DNA of 64,000 nt from assembly GCA_036245805.1 (NCBI GenBank), contig BTRK01000006.1, forward strand, positions 28,276,901 to 28,340,900. Direction: 5' to 3'. A program made the translations under genes and the position numbers. Below are positions 48,309-60,708 of this stretch, piece by piece (position 1 is the stretch's first letter; every line of letters begins with the position of its first letter). Below the pieces are notes generated by a model. That model did no database searches, was not told the origin of the DNA, and saw only the letters and a list, made by a program, of their open reading frames with translations. Origin of the DNA: Pristionchus mayeri. Its lineage: Eukaryota; Nematoda; Chromadorea; Rhabditida; Neodiplogasteridae.

Positions 48309-48372
48309 TATCGACCATCTCAGTCTATTGTAAATGTTATCATGATACTGGAAGAAAAACGAAGGATTACAT

Positions 48373-49393
48373 ATGAGGCCGTCCGCGATAGATTCAACAA
48401 GGCCTCGGCACAGCCAAAAAAGTGGAACCCACGAAAACATATTTGCTGGGGTAGTTTTCGATGCTGATCATCGTGGTCCACTTCATTTTGCATGAATCGC
48501 TCATTGAATTTCGGTGTGGTGCCATATCACTTCCGGTCAAAATTGCTTTTTCGCATGCTGTACGCTCAAAATACACGATGGAAGGTCGAAATCTCGCGTG
48601 CCCGACCAGAATTTCACGGCGAATCGTGATGTATTTCATTGGTCATGAATGTTCCATGTTTTCGAGAAATATCGACTTTTTGACTCAATCATGTGTGCGA
48701 GTAGAGACCGTAACCATTCGATCCGCCGTTTCACGCTGATTCGAATGGTATGTATATTTGTGGGGATCCGAGGTACCCGAAGACCACTTATGCCTCTTTT
48801 TCTGCTTTTCCAGCGTTTTTCACTGTGTAATCGGGAAATGAGAGGACGAAAAATGATAATTTTTTTCAGTCATTTTCATCCGTCTCATTCGTCGATTACA
48901 CAGTGAAAAGCGCTGGAAAAGCAGAAAAAGGGGCATAAGTGGTCTTCGGGTACCTCGGATCCCCACAAATATACATACCATTCGAATCAGCGTGAAACGG
49001 CGGATCGAATGGTTACGGTCTCTACTCACACACATGATTGAGTCAAAAAGTCGATATTTTTCGAAAACATGGAACATTCATGACCAATGAAATACACCAT
49101 TCGATTCGCCGTGAAATTCTGGTCGGGCACGCGAGATTTCGACCTTCCACCGTGTATTTTGAGCGTACAGCATGCGAAAAAGCAATTTTGACCATATGGC
49201 ACCACACCGAAATTGTGATATGGCACCACACCGAAATTCAATGAGCGATTCATGCAAAATGAAGTGGACCACGATGATCAGCATCGAAAACTACCCCAGC
49301 AAACATGTTTTCGTGGGTTCCACTTTTTTGGCTGTGCCGAGGCCCCGTTGTGAGTTGTTGAATCTATCGCGGACGGCCTCATATATGAGGCCG
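48373..49393. repeat. 1-kb foldback, CATATGAGGCC ends
   Basis: The arms of about 480 bp are highly similar, e.g. GATGCTGATCATCGTGGTCC and GGACCACGATGATCAGCATC. The centre is near 48870. The right arm has an extra tandem copy of a 20-bp block (ATGGCACCACACCGAAATTG type). Confidence 0.92.
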
Positions 49394-50391
49394 TTCGCCT
49401 AAGATGGGTCGGTACAGCAAAAATATCTCGATTTTACGTAACAATGTGTTTTGGGGTAATCGAAGGTGCTTAAAATGCTGGGCACATTCATTTTGCTCTC
49501 AGAGTCGCCGTTGGCTCCAGGCGTCGTCACGTCGCAAACAGTTTTTCGTGTATATCGCCCTTCCGGAAAGTGCCAAAATTAAGTGAATAAGGTTTCCAGG
49601 GTAGAATTTCATGCTGATTACGCCTATCCACTTTATTTTTCACGAATAACTAAAATTATTTTTAAAATTTCAACTTTTCGGAGACTCAATATCGAGACGA
49701 ATGAGCTACATGGTTGGGACCGCCGTGACGAGTAGATTCAGAATCTCGAATTTCATCGATTTTCTCCCTGCGGTTTTCGAAATTGAAGTGAAATTGTTAT
49801 CGGAGAACGGTGGTAAATGAGTCGGCTCTCCACTCTCTTCCTCTTCCCTAGGGAGGAAAGTGCGAGAGAGTGTGGTTGTGCGAGAGAGCGCAGAGGGAAC
49901 GAGAGGGGAGACGAGAGATTAGCGCCGATTTCGCTCTATTTCATCTCACAATTTCACTTCAATTTCGAAAACCGCAGGGAGAAATTCGATGAAATTCGAG
50001 ATTCTATATCTACTCGTCACGGCGGTTCCAACCATGTAACTCACTCGTCCCGACATTAAGTCTCCGAAAATGTGATTTTTTAAAAATTATTTTAATAATT
50101 CGTGAAAAATAAAGTGGATAGGCGTAATAAGCATGCAATTCTACTCCGGAAAACTTATTCACGTAATTTTTGCACTTTCCGCATATGCGATATACGCGAA
50201 AACCTGTTTTCGACGTGACGACGTCTGGAGCCAACGGTGACTCTGGGAACAAAATGAATGTACCCACCGTTTTCAGCACCTTCAATTACCCAAATCACAT
50301 TGTTACAGGAAATCGAGAATTTTTTGCTGTCCCGGAACCTGCCGGATCTGATCGATTCTTATGCAAACGGCCTCATATCAGAATGTCCAAG
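49384..50391. repeat. 1-kb foldback, CATATGAGGCC ends, head to tail with the previous one
   Basis: CTCATATATGAGGCCGTTCGC at the left and AACGGCCTCATAT at the right. The arms share TGGAGCCAACGGTGACTCTG and GGTTGGGACCGCCGTGACGA blocks. The central 200 bp is a GAGAG-rich spacer. Confidence 0.9.
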
Positions 50392-51106
50392 AGCTGGAAT
50401 GCGACTAAACATTTGGACCACCTTGATTGTAAATAATAATGATAGGAAGAATAAAAGAATGGCTCCATGATTTTGATTTAGACTGAAATAAAAGAGGTAA
50501 AGGAGTGGATGAGAAGAATGAGTTACCCATATACGGGCCCCTTCTCTTTAGCCCCTTTAGAATTCTCATCTTTGCCCATTCTCTTCTCGTCTCATCACTA
50601 TTTACTGCAGCTTGTGATGACATCTCAGAGGCCAAGGCTCTTTCCCGCGCCTTTCTCTTCCATTCTCCTCCTCCCCCTCTCTCCTTCTCTTTTCCCCGCC
50701 TCCATTCGCCCACCCCTCTTCTCTCGCTAGAGGAGCGATTCGCAATAGGCGACTGGCACCGTGCCAATTCTCTGCCTTCCCTCTCCCCTCTCTTCTTTCC
50801 TCAACCCGTTCTCTCTATTCTCGCCCTCCCCTCCCCCATTCGCTCTCGCCTATCGCTATCCTCTTCTCTTCAGTCGCGAGAGGCGATTCAGGGGCGGGGT
50901 TTCGCCTTCTTTCTCTCCCCTTCATTCTCTCTCCACCCATTCTCAATTCGCCCTCGAGTGTATCGACGGCGCTTTCATTCACTTCGCAATTCTTCCTTGC
51001 TTCTACTTGTCCGTTCTTCCACCGGCCGGAAGGTCTAATGCTGTTTTATTTCAGTGATTGGATGGTGATCAGTCCTTTTTGATCAATCCCCTTCCATTCT
51101 CTTCAA
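50392..51106. other. Pyrimidine-rich upstream region of the F-box gene
   Basis: A 177-codon frame spans 50505-51038, but its serine/leucine/proline bias and the CT-rich DNA suggest composition, not coding. It may hold the promoter of the gene at 51107. Confidence 0.4.
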
Positions 51107-54100
51107 ATGTGGATGGCTCCTCCTTCGTCTGGTCGATCTCTTCGGTGGCAGACCAAATCTCCTTCCTTCTCTTCTTCGACCACATGTAGTGGGACGGCCA
51201 GTGGCCCTCCTCCGATCCACTTTCATACTCTTCCTCAGTCGATCATCATCGAGATATTCAAAAGGTTTCTATCTTCTTCACAACTACGCTCATGCCGAGA
51301 GATTGGAATGGTAACTTTCTCTGTTCCTCTCGCGTCGTATCATATCTTTGTTTTGTGTTTTTTTTCTCTCTCCCTCTCCCCCCAATACACTAATAGGGCA
51401 TCAAGTCTACTTATACCTTAGTCTGCAATTTCGTATCTTATGAACTATCTTTTCTTCTCTTGATATCATGGAGGGCCTTCCCACCTTAAATATCAGTTCA
51501 TTCCATCTCTCATATATAATCTATCCATCTAATCATATTCTATCTATTTTCCTTTTATGGCGCATCTTCCTATCATTGGATCATCACGTATCCACGATCG
51601 CCCCCCCCCCTTCCCCCTATCTAGCGCTCTCTCTTCTCTCATTGATCCATTTTCTCGATTCCTTGCCCCACTAGATGATCGCCTAGGCTAATTCTGGTGG
51701 ATCGACGACTGATCACATGGGCTGTAGTAGTAGTTAAAGTGCGATGATATATGGTGGGAATCTCTACTCCTTTTCATATTTTCTCCCTCTACTTTTCATT
51801 CCATATCAATTCTGTGCATTCACGTGGAATTGTGCAGGGAACTTGGCTGAATGAAATTAGTATTAGAAGTGAGGGATGGGGAGAGGGACATTCCGTGCAT
51901 CGTTCTTCATTCTCTCTCTATCGCTTCCCTTCTTATGTCGTCTTCTCCGATGAGCACACAGATGCCCTCTTGTCCCTCCTACCTCCAACCACTGACCAAT
52001 GTACACTCTGTGATTAGGATGTGCGAATATGAAGTGATATGATTGTATGGATCCCACTCCTCTCCCATCTCCTTCCACTTGCCCTTCCTCTTATCACTCG
52101 GTCTAATGATGGGCCTTCCATAGGTTCCTTTCTTATTGTGTCGCTCCCTCCAGATCATCGACTCCCCCCCTCTCTCCACTTCTTTTACCCTCGTCCTCTC
52201 ATTTCGTGACCAGAACAGGGTAGACGAAGTTTGACTTGGAAGCTATTCGGAGGGCTCCCACTGATCGTATCTCCTCTTCTCTCTTCATTTTCGCTTCTTC
52301 CTCCCCTCCCATTATTCTCTTTCATTTCACTCATTCGAATGAATCCTCCGTTGCCGATACTTGGTTCTTCCTACCTCTTTCCCTCGTATCTCCTCCCTCT
52401 CTCCTCCTCTCTCTCTTAGCTCTCCTTCCTTCTCTCCCCTCTTTCCTCCATCTCCTCACATGACTGTCGTCATCATCGTAGCCAGTCCCCTCGTCTATCC
52501 ACATCCACATCACATACACACAAAAAGAGACTGCGGGGGGGGATATTCTCTTTTCTCATCACGTGGGAAGGGAGAAGGGGACTGTGTTCTATGAGTACTT
52601 CTCTTTTTTCACTTCTATTTCATCGTTATAACAGCTCGGGAAATTGAGTAATTGACGTTACTCTGAACGTCCAATTCTATCGAAACACGTTACAATTCTA
52701 TCGAGAGAGGATGGGAAGCGTACAAAGGAAATAATTTGTATAATGGGACGGAGATTGGAAGTATAGTAGGACGTATATGATACGATGATGGAGAAGGTCA
52801 GACTCAACTCTCTAATGGACTAGATCCCATTGGTTCCTTCTCATGTATTATGGCCCCTTGTCTTGCTACCTAGCGCGCCTTCCCCCACTCTCCCACCATC
52901 TTTCTTCGCTCTTCTTTCACTCTTCTCCTCCTCCCTTCCTTCCTTTGCCCTCTACCCTACATTCCAATCTTGTAATTTTTGTGGAGTGTATCTATCTCTT
53001 GAAGAGTGCACTAACTCATTCAAAGAGGATGGCGAAGGTATGGGTTCGTGGGAAGCAAATTGGAATGGGCGGGATTCAGATCAGCGAAGGGGTAGGGGTG
53101 CCAGAGTGCTCCCCCTCGATATGGTGAGTCGAGAGTATATATGAGGAGTGAGAAGGGAATATTCCATGTTGTTCCTTCATCCCCCAATAGCTGTGAGTTG
53201 TAATAAATGAGTTTCTGAGATATGAGCGGAGGTCGGGGAGGGGGGGGGGGCTAAGGAAAGATGATTGTTGATGATAGGGAGGAGGAAGAGAGGGTTCATA
53301 CTTTGTACCTCAATCGAGAGTAGAGGAGAGAGAGAGAGATTGATACTCGAGAGCAATGCACGTAGTCTCGTGATTTACTCAACAAGTGCTGAAATATGAT
53401 AGGACGGCGACCTATTTTATGCACTATTCCAATGGGAGAGAAGAGAGCACTGAGGAGTGAGAAGGGAGGGCAGTCGAAAACTCTCACGACTGAAGATCTC
53501 GGGGATTTGAAATGACTAGAATGACGTCGCATCCAATCGATTGTTGTATATTGTTTATACAGTCTCTTTCTCTTCCCATCATATGTTCTCACATTGATAA
53601 GGGCGAACGGTAGATGAGTGTAGATGGGTCTTCCGGTGCCTCACTCCTTGAATGGTTGTTGATTGTAGGTGTGATCGAGTGTCGATCTCCCGTTGTTCTC
53701 GCGTGTGTTCCTCGCTGCGAGCAGCAGTGCACACTGAAATGGATCGACCCACTCCTTCTATCGAACCATCCCAAGTATTCGGAAGGTTATTCATCCCCGA
53801 TCGACGAAGGTATGTCACGGGTAGAGAAGGAGGGGAGGGAACGGGGAAGAGGACTTCACATTGCACCCGGAGCATCTTCAAAATGGAATGAAAAACGTCC
53901 GAGCCCTATCTTGAAAATTGTTCGAGCTGTAAAATGTAAATCGGCCAGATGCGTAGATAATAGAAGCAAAAATCGTTAGGGATGACGTGGAATGCAGGGA
54001 CAACGATGTAAAACAATTTAAAAAAAGATTTCGGTAGAGTGACAATCAGGCTACGCTGTTCTCCTTACGCCTTCAGACAATATAATTTCTTTATCTATTT

Positions 54101-57100
54101 TCACCGGGGTCGTGTTGAGAAGAAGGAGTTACGCTATTTCAGGGCCATTATCGAGAGATTCGTGATGGAGGACGAAGGGAAGCCTAAGAGAGAACGCATT
54201 CCCTCTGATATCCTCTCCACTTCTCCGCATTCTCCTCCCTCCTCATCTCGTCAGGCAGTTAATCGATTACCTATGAGTACTGTATCGGAGAGGTCACTCT
54301 CCTACTGCACAGTGAGATCTCTCTCGAGCGAGCACTCTATCAAGGATTTCCTAGATTCTGTCTATGAGAAGGTACGCCCCTCCTATTCACGAAATTTCTT
54401 TCAATACAACGGAGAAAAATGGTCCACAAAAAATTGCCATAGACAGTAGTGCGGTGCATTACAAAGGGACCATTTCTCTCAAAAGTGTGTCAGGGAAAAT
54501 TGCAATGTTCTTCTCATCCCACTCCCTCTTAATGAAGAGTTGCAGCCAATTCCAACTCTGAGGGAGCGTCTGTCCGCTCGACCGACTCGATTCGAGGTAG
54601 ATCAGATGGTGGACACTTCAGAACCATCGTGGGCCTACAAGTTCAATCTGGATATCTGGCTGGCCAACTACGATGTCACTGAGGTACGGGAGAGGGGGGA
54701 GTGGAGGGTGTAAACAAGGACGGTTGGTCAGAATAAGATGAGTCAGACAACTGCGACGTCAATGCATTCTATTCTATAGGAGTGAGCAGTTTTTGCATGA
54801 TTGGAACGAACGATTCACCCTCTCTCCCTTCTCTCTTCCTTTCTTCTCCCTTCTCTCTCCCTTCTCTCTTCCTTTCTTCTCCCTTCTCTCTCCCTTCTCT
54901 CTTCCTTTCTTCTCCCTTCTCTCTCCCTTCTCTCTTCCTTTTTTCTCCCTTCTCTCTCCCTTCTCTCTTCCTTTCTTCTCCATTCAATCTTTTTTTTATC
55001 AGACGGCGAATCAACTGTTGACTCTCTGATCCGCACGTTGCAAAGGGGAATAGAGAATGAATAGTAGAACCCTCAAGGGGACAAGTTGCACTACACTATA
55101 TTGGCAAATTAAAGGAGGACTGTCAGCAAACTTGAAATTTTGAACGAATGTTTGTCCTTCCACGAAAACCCAAGCCCACCAGTCGGAAAAGGTAGGGAAA
55201 TCATGTTATTCCCAATGTTGCGTTTTAATCGCAGCAAAAGTCATGATCCGCGCATGCCATTAGCCTCTTCCCGACCCCTTTCCATGCTCGCTCTCACTCT
55301 GACCTTTCTGTGATCTCTCCTGTTCCCGTATTCCTTGCCTATCCTCTTCCTTGAAGCCACTAGTTTGAGACGGGTCTCCAAAGTGCCACAGATCAACCGC
55401 ACTGTGCTTACCGTAATTCCCCTGACCAGCAATCAAACTTTGCGCGTATATATTTCAGCTAAATATACATGTCAGCAATTCATGCTTTTGCTATCTATTA
55501 TCGTTCACAGAAGAGATCAGGCCAACTCCTTTGCTGGTCATCTTCATTTTACCTTCATTCCTCCTTTAACATTTTGACAGAGTCCGTGCGTGAGAATAAT
55601 TAAACTCATATTTTTCCTACTCCCGAGGCGCACCAAAACTGTCATCATAAATTGCAGGAGAGGGGGGGGGGGCTATCCAGTCATCTGAGTTGTCAGCGAT
55701 TATGAGATTATTCTGAAGATACTAGTATAATGTGAGAGATTGCGCTGACAAGTGAGAAATACTGGACAGTGTCATGGGAATGAAGTTATAAACGGGAGAA
55801 ACAATGAGAAGCAATAATTATTTGAGTATGAGAGGGAGAGAGAAAACAGTGAAAGTGGCCTATTCATGGCCTTGCATCGATAATCTTTTGATGAGCTAGT
55901 TAGAGGGAGGGTGTGGGGTGGTGGGATGAAAAAGTGATTGGATTGTGTGTACAGATGCATTCAATCTCCCTCTCTCCCTCCCACGCGAGTGCAGTGGATG
56001 TTTATGCGATTGAGTGGGAGATTGAAGGGGAACCTTGCAGGTGCTTCTACAGAACTTTGCCAATTTCCTCGAGAGAGAAGGAGGTCTCATGGCTAATGCA
56101 CCCTCTACTAGTGGAGGAGTCACGAGTGGGCATGTAAGTGGAGGAGGGGGGAATAGGTGGACAGGCAATCAAATTCATGTCTTTAAATGTTGTTCAATCT
56201 CCCATTCCAAAATGCCTATAGTTTATTAATTGCTCGTGATTGGGAAATATTCAAATTTGTTATATTCATTTTCCAAATCATCTAGACTTTTGACTCAGCA
56301 ATGCGCATTAGCTGTGCTTTCTGAAAATCATACGATTTTGGTTCTAATCTAGGTGCATCACGAAACGGCAACTGAAAATTTAAAACTCTAATTATGAAAG
56401 AAATAAGTTTGTGATATCCTGAAACCATGTGGAATTATGATGGCACGCCCCCGGGAACATCAACATAGACTTTCTGAAAATGTGTCACGCTGTAAAATCG
56501 AGCTGCGCTAAACATATAGATGATTTTTCTCCATGCAGTAACAATCTATAAAAAAGGGTACCCAACACTTCCTTGGACGAGCATACCAATGAGCACGTTG
56601 AAACTAGACTGAATCAATTTTTTTAAATGTTCGCTTAAAGTTACCCAACAACCGTGCAAAATTTTTAAATTGGCGCCTGAACAATACCTTACCGCGAATT
56701 TGCATGAACATGCACTAAGTACCGTAATTTAAAATGCGCGGTTTGTTTAAATATTATTTAATCGATTATGTGGGCTTAATATTGAAGTTTTTGCTGTTGA
56801 AATATATATTTCTACAACCGGGGGAGAAGCGAGGATAAAATTGGTATAGAACCGGGCTTGTGAACGCTAATTACCGCACACAGAATATTCATGTTTCAAA
56901 CCTCGCGGGAAAATCGGTCTTGATCAGGGTAACACATGTTTTGAGGTGATTCTGCGACTAATTATTGATTTTCTGATTTTATTAGTATTGCATTTCTACT
57001 AGTCTCTTTTATGTCTATCAGTTTCAGGAATAAAAATATAGGCCATTTTGACGGTTGTTGGGTAACTTTAAATGAGTGAAAAATTGCAAAAAAACGATAA

Positions 57101-59370
57101 TAAACTGAAATATATGTTTGAACTGGAACATTACGGTAACATGACAAATTAGGTAAATTTGACGTGATCTTGGATGACGAATCAGTTAATTCTGACTGTA
57201 AACTATTTAAAGGTGCACGCGTTTTGCCTGATTTCACCTGCTGGGGTGACACATTGTTAAAAGGTCTATGTCGATGTTCCGGGGGCTGTGTGATACATAT
57301 GATATAAAAATTGCTGTCATAATTTTTAAATGACAATCTTTCCCGAGGGGCGAGCTATGTGCAAGTTATGTCATTTTGTCGTTTGCCGTTTTGCCATATT
57401 TCCTAAACAATGAAATACAATATTTATCTGTTGTCGCTTTTTGGGCGCAGATCAAGATGTGGGGCCAGAAAAGGACGTTCTTCTCATTTCAAGATTTTAC
57501 TTTGCGGTTCTTGTGAGAGGATGTTGGAGATTAGAGGACGTTGGTTTCCTAAACCAACTCTAATCTTGGTACCGTCCCTAATGGCATTTTGGGGGATGAA
57601 GCGACATTTCGGAAAAAAAAGAAACATTGTAATTATCAGATTCTTCTGCCTGGTTTGCATTATAATTGAAGAAATGGAACAGTATAATATAAAAAAATAG
57701 GCAGGCGAAAATTACGCCAAAAGGAATATGCGCGTTCCTACGACTATTGCAAGTATAGTTCCAATTTTGACACATGAACACACAGCCCCGAGATAATATA
57801 TTGATGTGAGGGATGACGAAGTGTGATCTGTCCCTTCAGCCGAGTCCTCCATGGAGTAACCACAACTCACCGAATCAGATTCAACATGGATTCGGAGGAG
57901 CAAGAGGGAACTACGGAATGGGGGGAGTGGGAAATGGATTGGATGGACAGTCGAAGTATCATTCTCTCGAATCGAACAGAGCAATCAACAAGGGAAGCAT
58001 CGTGGACGAATTGAGTGAGGAGGTAAGTAGAGGGAAAAGAGGAGATGAATGATTGAATGATTGGTTACAGTTGGTGCAGGAGATGGCGCTGCTTTCATCG
58101 GGAAGATTGGAGAGACTGGCGTGCAAACTGGCCCCCATCAACCCCCTCCATCTCATCTTCCGTGATCACTCCCTCTATGCTCGTCGGCCTGTGCAGCTCA
58201 TCTTCTGGTTCATCTCTCTGTATGTTTACTCTCAGTACATCTTGAAGAAATCAGAACGACCTAGAGGCACCGAGAAAATGTCGATTCCTGAGTTGTTGCG
58301 AATACGCAAATTTAGAAGCCATGATTATGCTTTTTTTCCATTTGTGGTCCATTTGCCGGAATCGGCTCGGACACTACAAATCGATAAATCGAAAGAAATT
58401 CAGAATGTCACATTCACATTCAGAAATCGAAATTTTCTCATTACCTCTCGGTGATCGTTCTGAATTCGCCAAGATGTACGATAGGTTATCTTGCAGTCTC
58501 CGCCCTCATCTTCGTCGTATTACTCTGGATGGACTTCAGAGCCAGGACAGAATAAGAGTGGACGGAGTCCTCCCTCTTAATCACATCCAACAATTGAACA
58601 TCAGACAAGCCATCACCAATCCCGCTCTCATCGCTAACGAGGTGAGTACATGAAGCCCTCCCCCATCTCCCTACTCCAACCTTGAACACGAATATCCCCT
58701 GTGTGGTTGATTGGCGAGCAGATGGATTGCAGGAGATTCTCCTTTCGTGGTTGCGTCTCCCGAGTGCAGAGAGGACGAAGATCAGAGTGAGATTCACCAA
58801 CTGTCGCAGACTTTCTCCCAAAGGAATCTGCAGATTCATACGAGTGAGCAATATCAATTGTCTTCTCGTGTCGCTCTTCCTTCTCGTATGCATACGTGCA
58901 TAGTATGCTATGTAGTGGTTGATGTCGCGATTATAGGAGTGGCAGATGTACCCCGAAGTGGCTGAATTCGAATGCATCATCATTGATGAAGACAGTATGC
59001 ATCCATGGGAGTTGGTGGAGGAGGCCGAGAAAGATATCATGAAATACGAGCAGGTGCGAGGAGTGGATGAAGGGGAGACTCTCTTCTGGAGGGCGATCGC
59101 TGTATTTTCTCATCTTATACTTTTATAGTGTGTGAGCGTGACTAAATAGTAATATTACAGGAGTACTACCTGCGTGCCCGACAGACTGATTTGCCAGCGT
59201 ACGCTACGAGTAAGAACGAATTCATGACGGAGGAGCAGTCGGAAGCTCTCAAGAGGACTATGGAATTCCGCCATGCAAAGGGAGGAAAGGCAGTGAAATA
59301 CTACTATGAGGTAAAGACCATTCCTCCTCACCTTATCACTGTCCACTGTCAATTGTCGGGTCTTCTGTAA
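51107..59370 (+). CDS. F-box protein with unrecognised C-terminal half
   Basis: Eleven exons join in phase: 51107-51264, 53669-53809, 54050-54371, 54546-54683, 56041-56133, 57840-58022, 58071-58219, 58404-58645, 58722-58843, 58937-59053, 59161-59370; about 624 aa. The F-box is rebuilt only by splicing exon 1 to exon 2 across 2.4 kb. It reads LPQSIIIEIFKRCDRVSIS then RCSRVCSSLRAAV (about residues 41-72), with the expected LP, IF, RC and VC positions. F-box proteins bring substrates to SCF ubiquitin ligases; the substrate is unknown. The middle is serine- and glycine-rich. The end (RRITLDGLQSQDRIRVDGVL, HIQQLNIRQAI, IRVRFTNCRRLS) looks like leucine-rich strand repeats, in line with nematode F-box proteins. 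Exon 8 may end at 58641 or 58645; only 58645 keeps phase. The end at 59370 assumes readthrough of a possible donor at 59311. Confidence 0.65.
54822..54985. repeat. 33-bp CT minisatellite, about 5 copies
   Basis: Tandem units of 33 bp (CTTCTCTCTTCCTTTCTTCT plus 13 bp), which read as 11-residue repeats in any open frame. It lies in F-box gene intron 4. Confidence 0.92.
56443..57290. mobile_element. CGGCCCCCGGAGC-type element split by a TTAA element
   Basis: GCACGCCCCCGGGAACATCAA at the left and TCGATGTTCCGGGGGCTGTG at the right are the inverted ends. Between them lies 56635-57071, bounded by TTAA, which inserted later. It sits in F-box gene intron 5. Confidence 0.8.
56635..57071. mobile_element. 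437-bp TTAA element, nested
   Basis: TTAA-AGTTACCCAACAACCGT and ACGGTTGTTGGGTAACT-TTAA. It has the ends of the MITE families but a different, longer interior. A partial copy is at 38020-38263. No coding capacity. Confidence 0.85.
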
Positions 59371-59465
59371 GAATGCTAATATGTATGGTCACGAATGTCG
59401 GTGAAACTTAGTTTATGGTTACTATGTTATATTATGGTTACTAGGGGGGGGGGGTGAGAAGAAGA

Positions 59466-59799
59466 GACGGCCCCGGAGCATCGACATAAGGAAAGGGAAA
59501 ACGTCCGGGGGCTGTCCAGGAAAATGCTTGAGCTGTATAAAAATTTGCGGCAGCATTGCCTCTAAACATAGAAACAGTGCCGTAAATTCAGGGTTTTTGT
59601 TGATCGCAAACTGAGCTTGCAGTTTGGTTCGGGAAAGTTCAGGGACATCGCTACGAGAAACATTCAACATTAGTGACGATCAGGCAACATTAGTGATAAA
59701 TCAGGCAATACTGACTTTGCATTATTTGAACGCGCGCTCCTTTTCCTTGATGCCTGCGGACGTTTTATTTTTTCTATGTATTTTCTCCGGGGGCCGTGA
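59466..59799. mobile_element. CGGCCCCCGGAGC MITE copy
   Basis: ACGGCCCCGGAGCATCGACA at the left, TCTCCGGGGGCCGTGA at the right. The interior has diverged from 46811-47085 and includes a second ACGTCCGGGGGCTGT near the left end. Confidence 0.75.
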
Positions 59800-59974
59800 G
59801 AAGGTTTATCCACATGGCTTGGTCAAATATGCCATGGTGAAACGTCCTAACACAAATCGTCCAGCGTACGTAAGTACCCTTTTTCTCTGTCGTTATCGCC
59901 TTGCCACTTCCGATCGCAAACTGAGCGTCCATATTGCATCATTTTGCGATCGGACGGTCCTCACATTTTGCGGC

Positions 59975-60209
59975 TTAAAGTTACTCAACAAGGACGAAAT
60001 TGACACATCATTTTTTGTCCTCCATCGAATAGCCGATGGTTGAATTAGTATAGAATGAATATATAAAAATGCTAAAAATCAATAATAGCCTCAAGGGAAA
60101 GCCGGAAATGATCAGCGTAATCCCGCGCTCTCTCACTTTTGCATACTCTCTCGTACACGCTACGGGATCAGGGTGAGATCAGGGTTTCGTCCTTGTTGGG
60201 TAACTTTAA
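59975..60209. mobile_element. TTAA MITE, copy F
   Basis: TTAA-AGTTACTCAACAAGG and inverse; the interior is that of the family in reverse orientation. Same subfamily as copy E (29268-29490). Confidence 0.9.
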
Positions 60210-60708
60210 TTTTTATAATATATTATAATATACTATTAATAGTTGGCACTTTACGGTTAACGTTTTTTTCCACGCATACATAAGCGTAGTATACTTAACT
60301 AAAAATCAAAACAACAATTATATTTATGACATGCCAGCAAAGACTTTTTGCAACATTCCGACAATTGATTTTCCTGAATTCAGTAATCAAGAAGGGGAGT
60401 ACATCTTTTGAAATTCGAAGGTTCTCTTCGAGCCGGTTTTTTCCGAGATTAAATCTCATTTTATGTAAATAACTTATTGTGATAATCAAATACTGTGAGA
60501 ACAGGAAGGATAATGAATGGTGTGGTGTGCGAGATTCATTACAATCAATTTAATTTTTAAATGGGAACGACGCGGAACGATCAATGAACGTTTTATAGAA
60601 GATAAATCGTTCCGCGTACATTTCATGGGGACAAGTCACATGGGAGGCAATAAAACCGAGGGTGTCGATGGTGTGTGATCAATGGGCGGGTCATTGGCTG
60701 TGACGACG

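Noticed and set aside
50505..51038. 177-codon + frame as a gene
   Set aside because: Low-complexity serine/leucine/proline composition in CT-rich DNA, no splice or family support; more likely upstream sequence of the F-box gene.
54039..54449. A separate gene at 54 kb
   Set aside because: Its exons join in phase with the F-box exons before and the 56-59 kb exons after, so one gene is simpler.
54769..55064. Repeat proteins with 11-residue units
   Set aside because: All frames of a 33-bp minisatellite are open; it lies in an intron and gives the same artefact on both strands.
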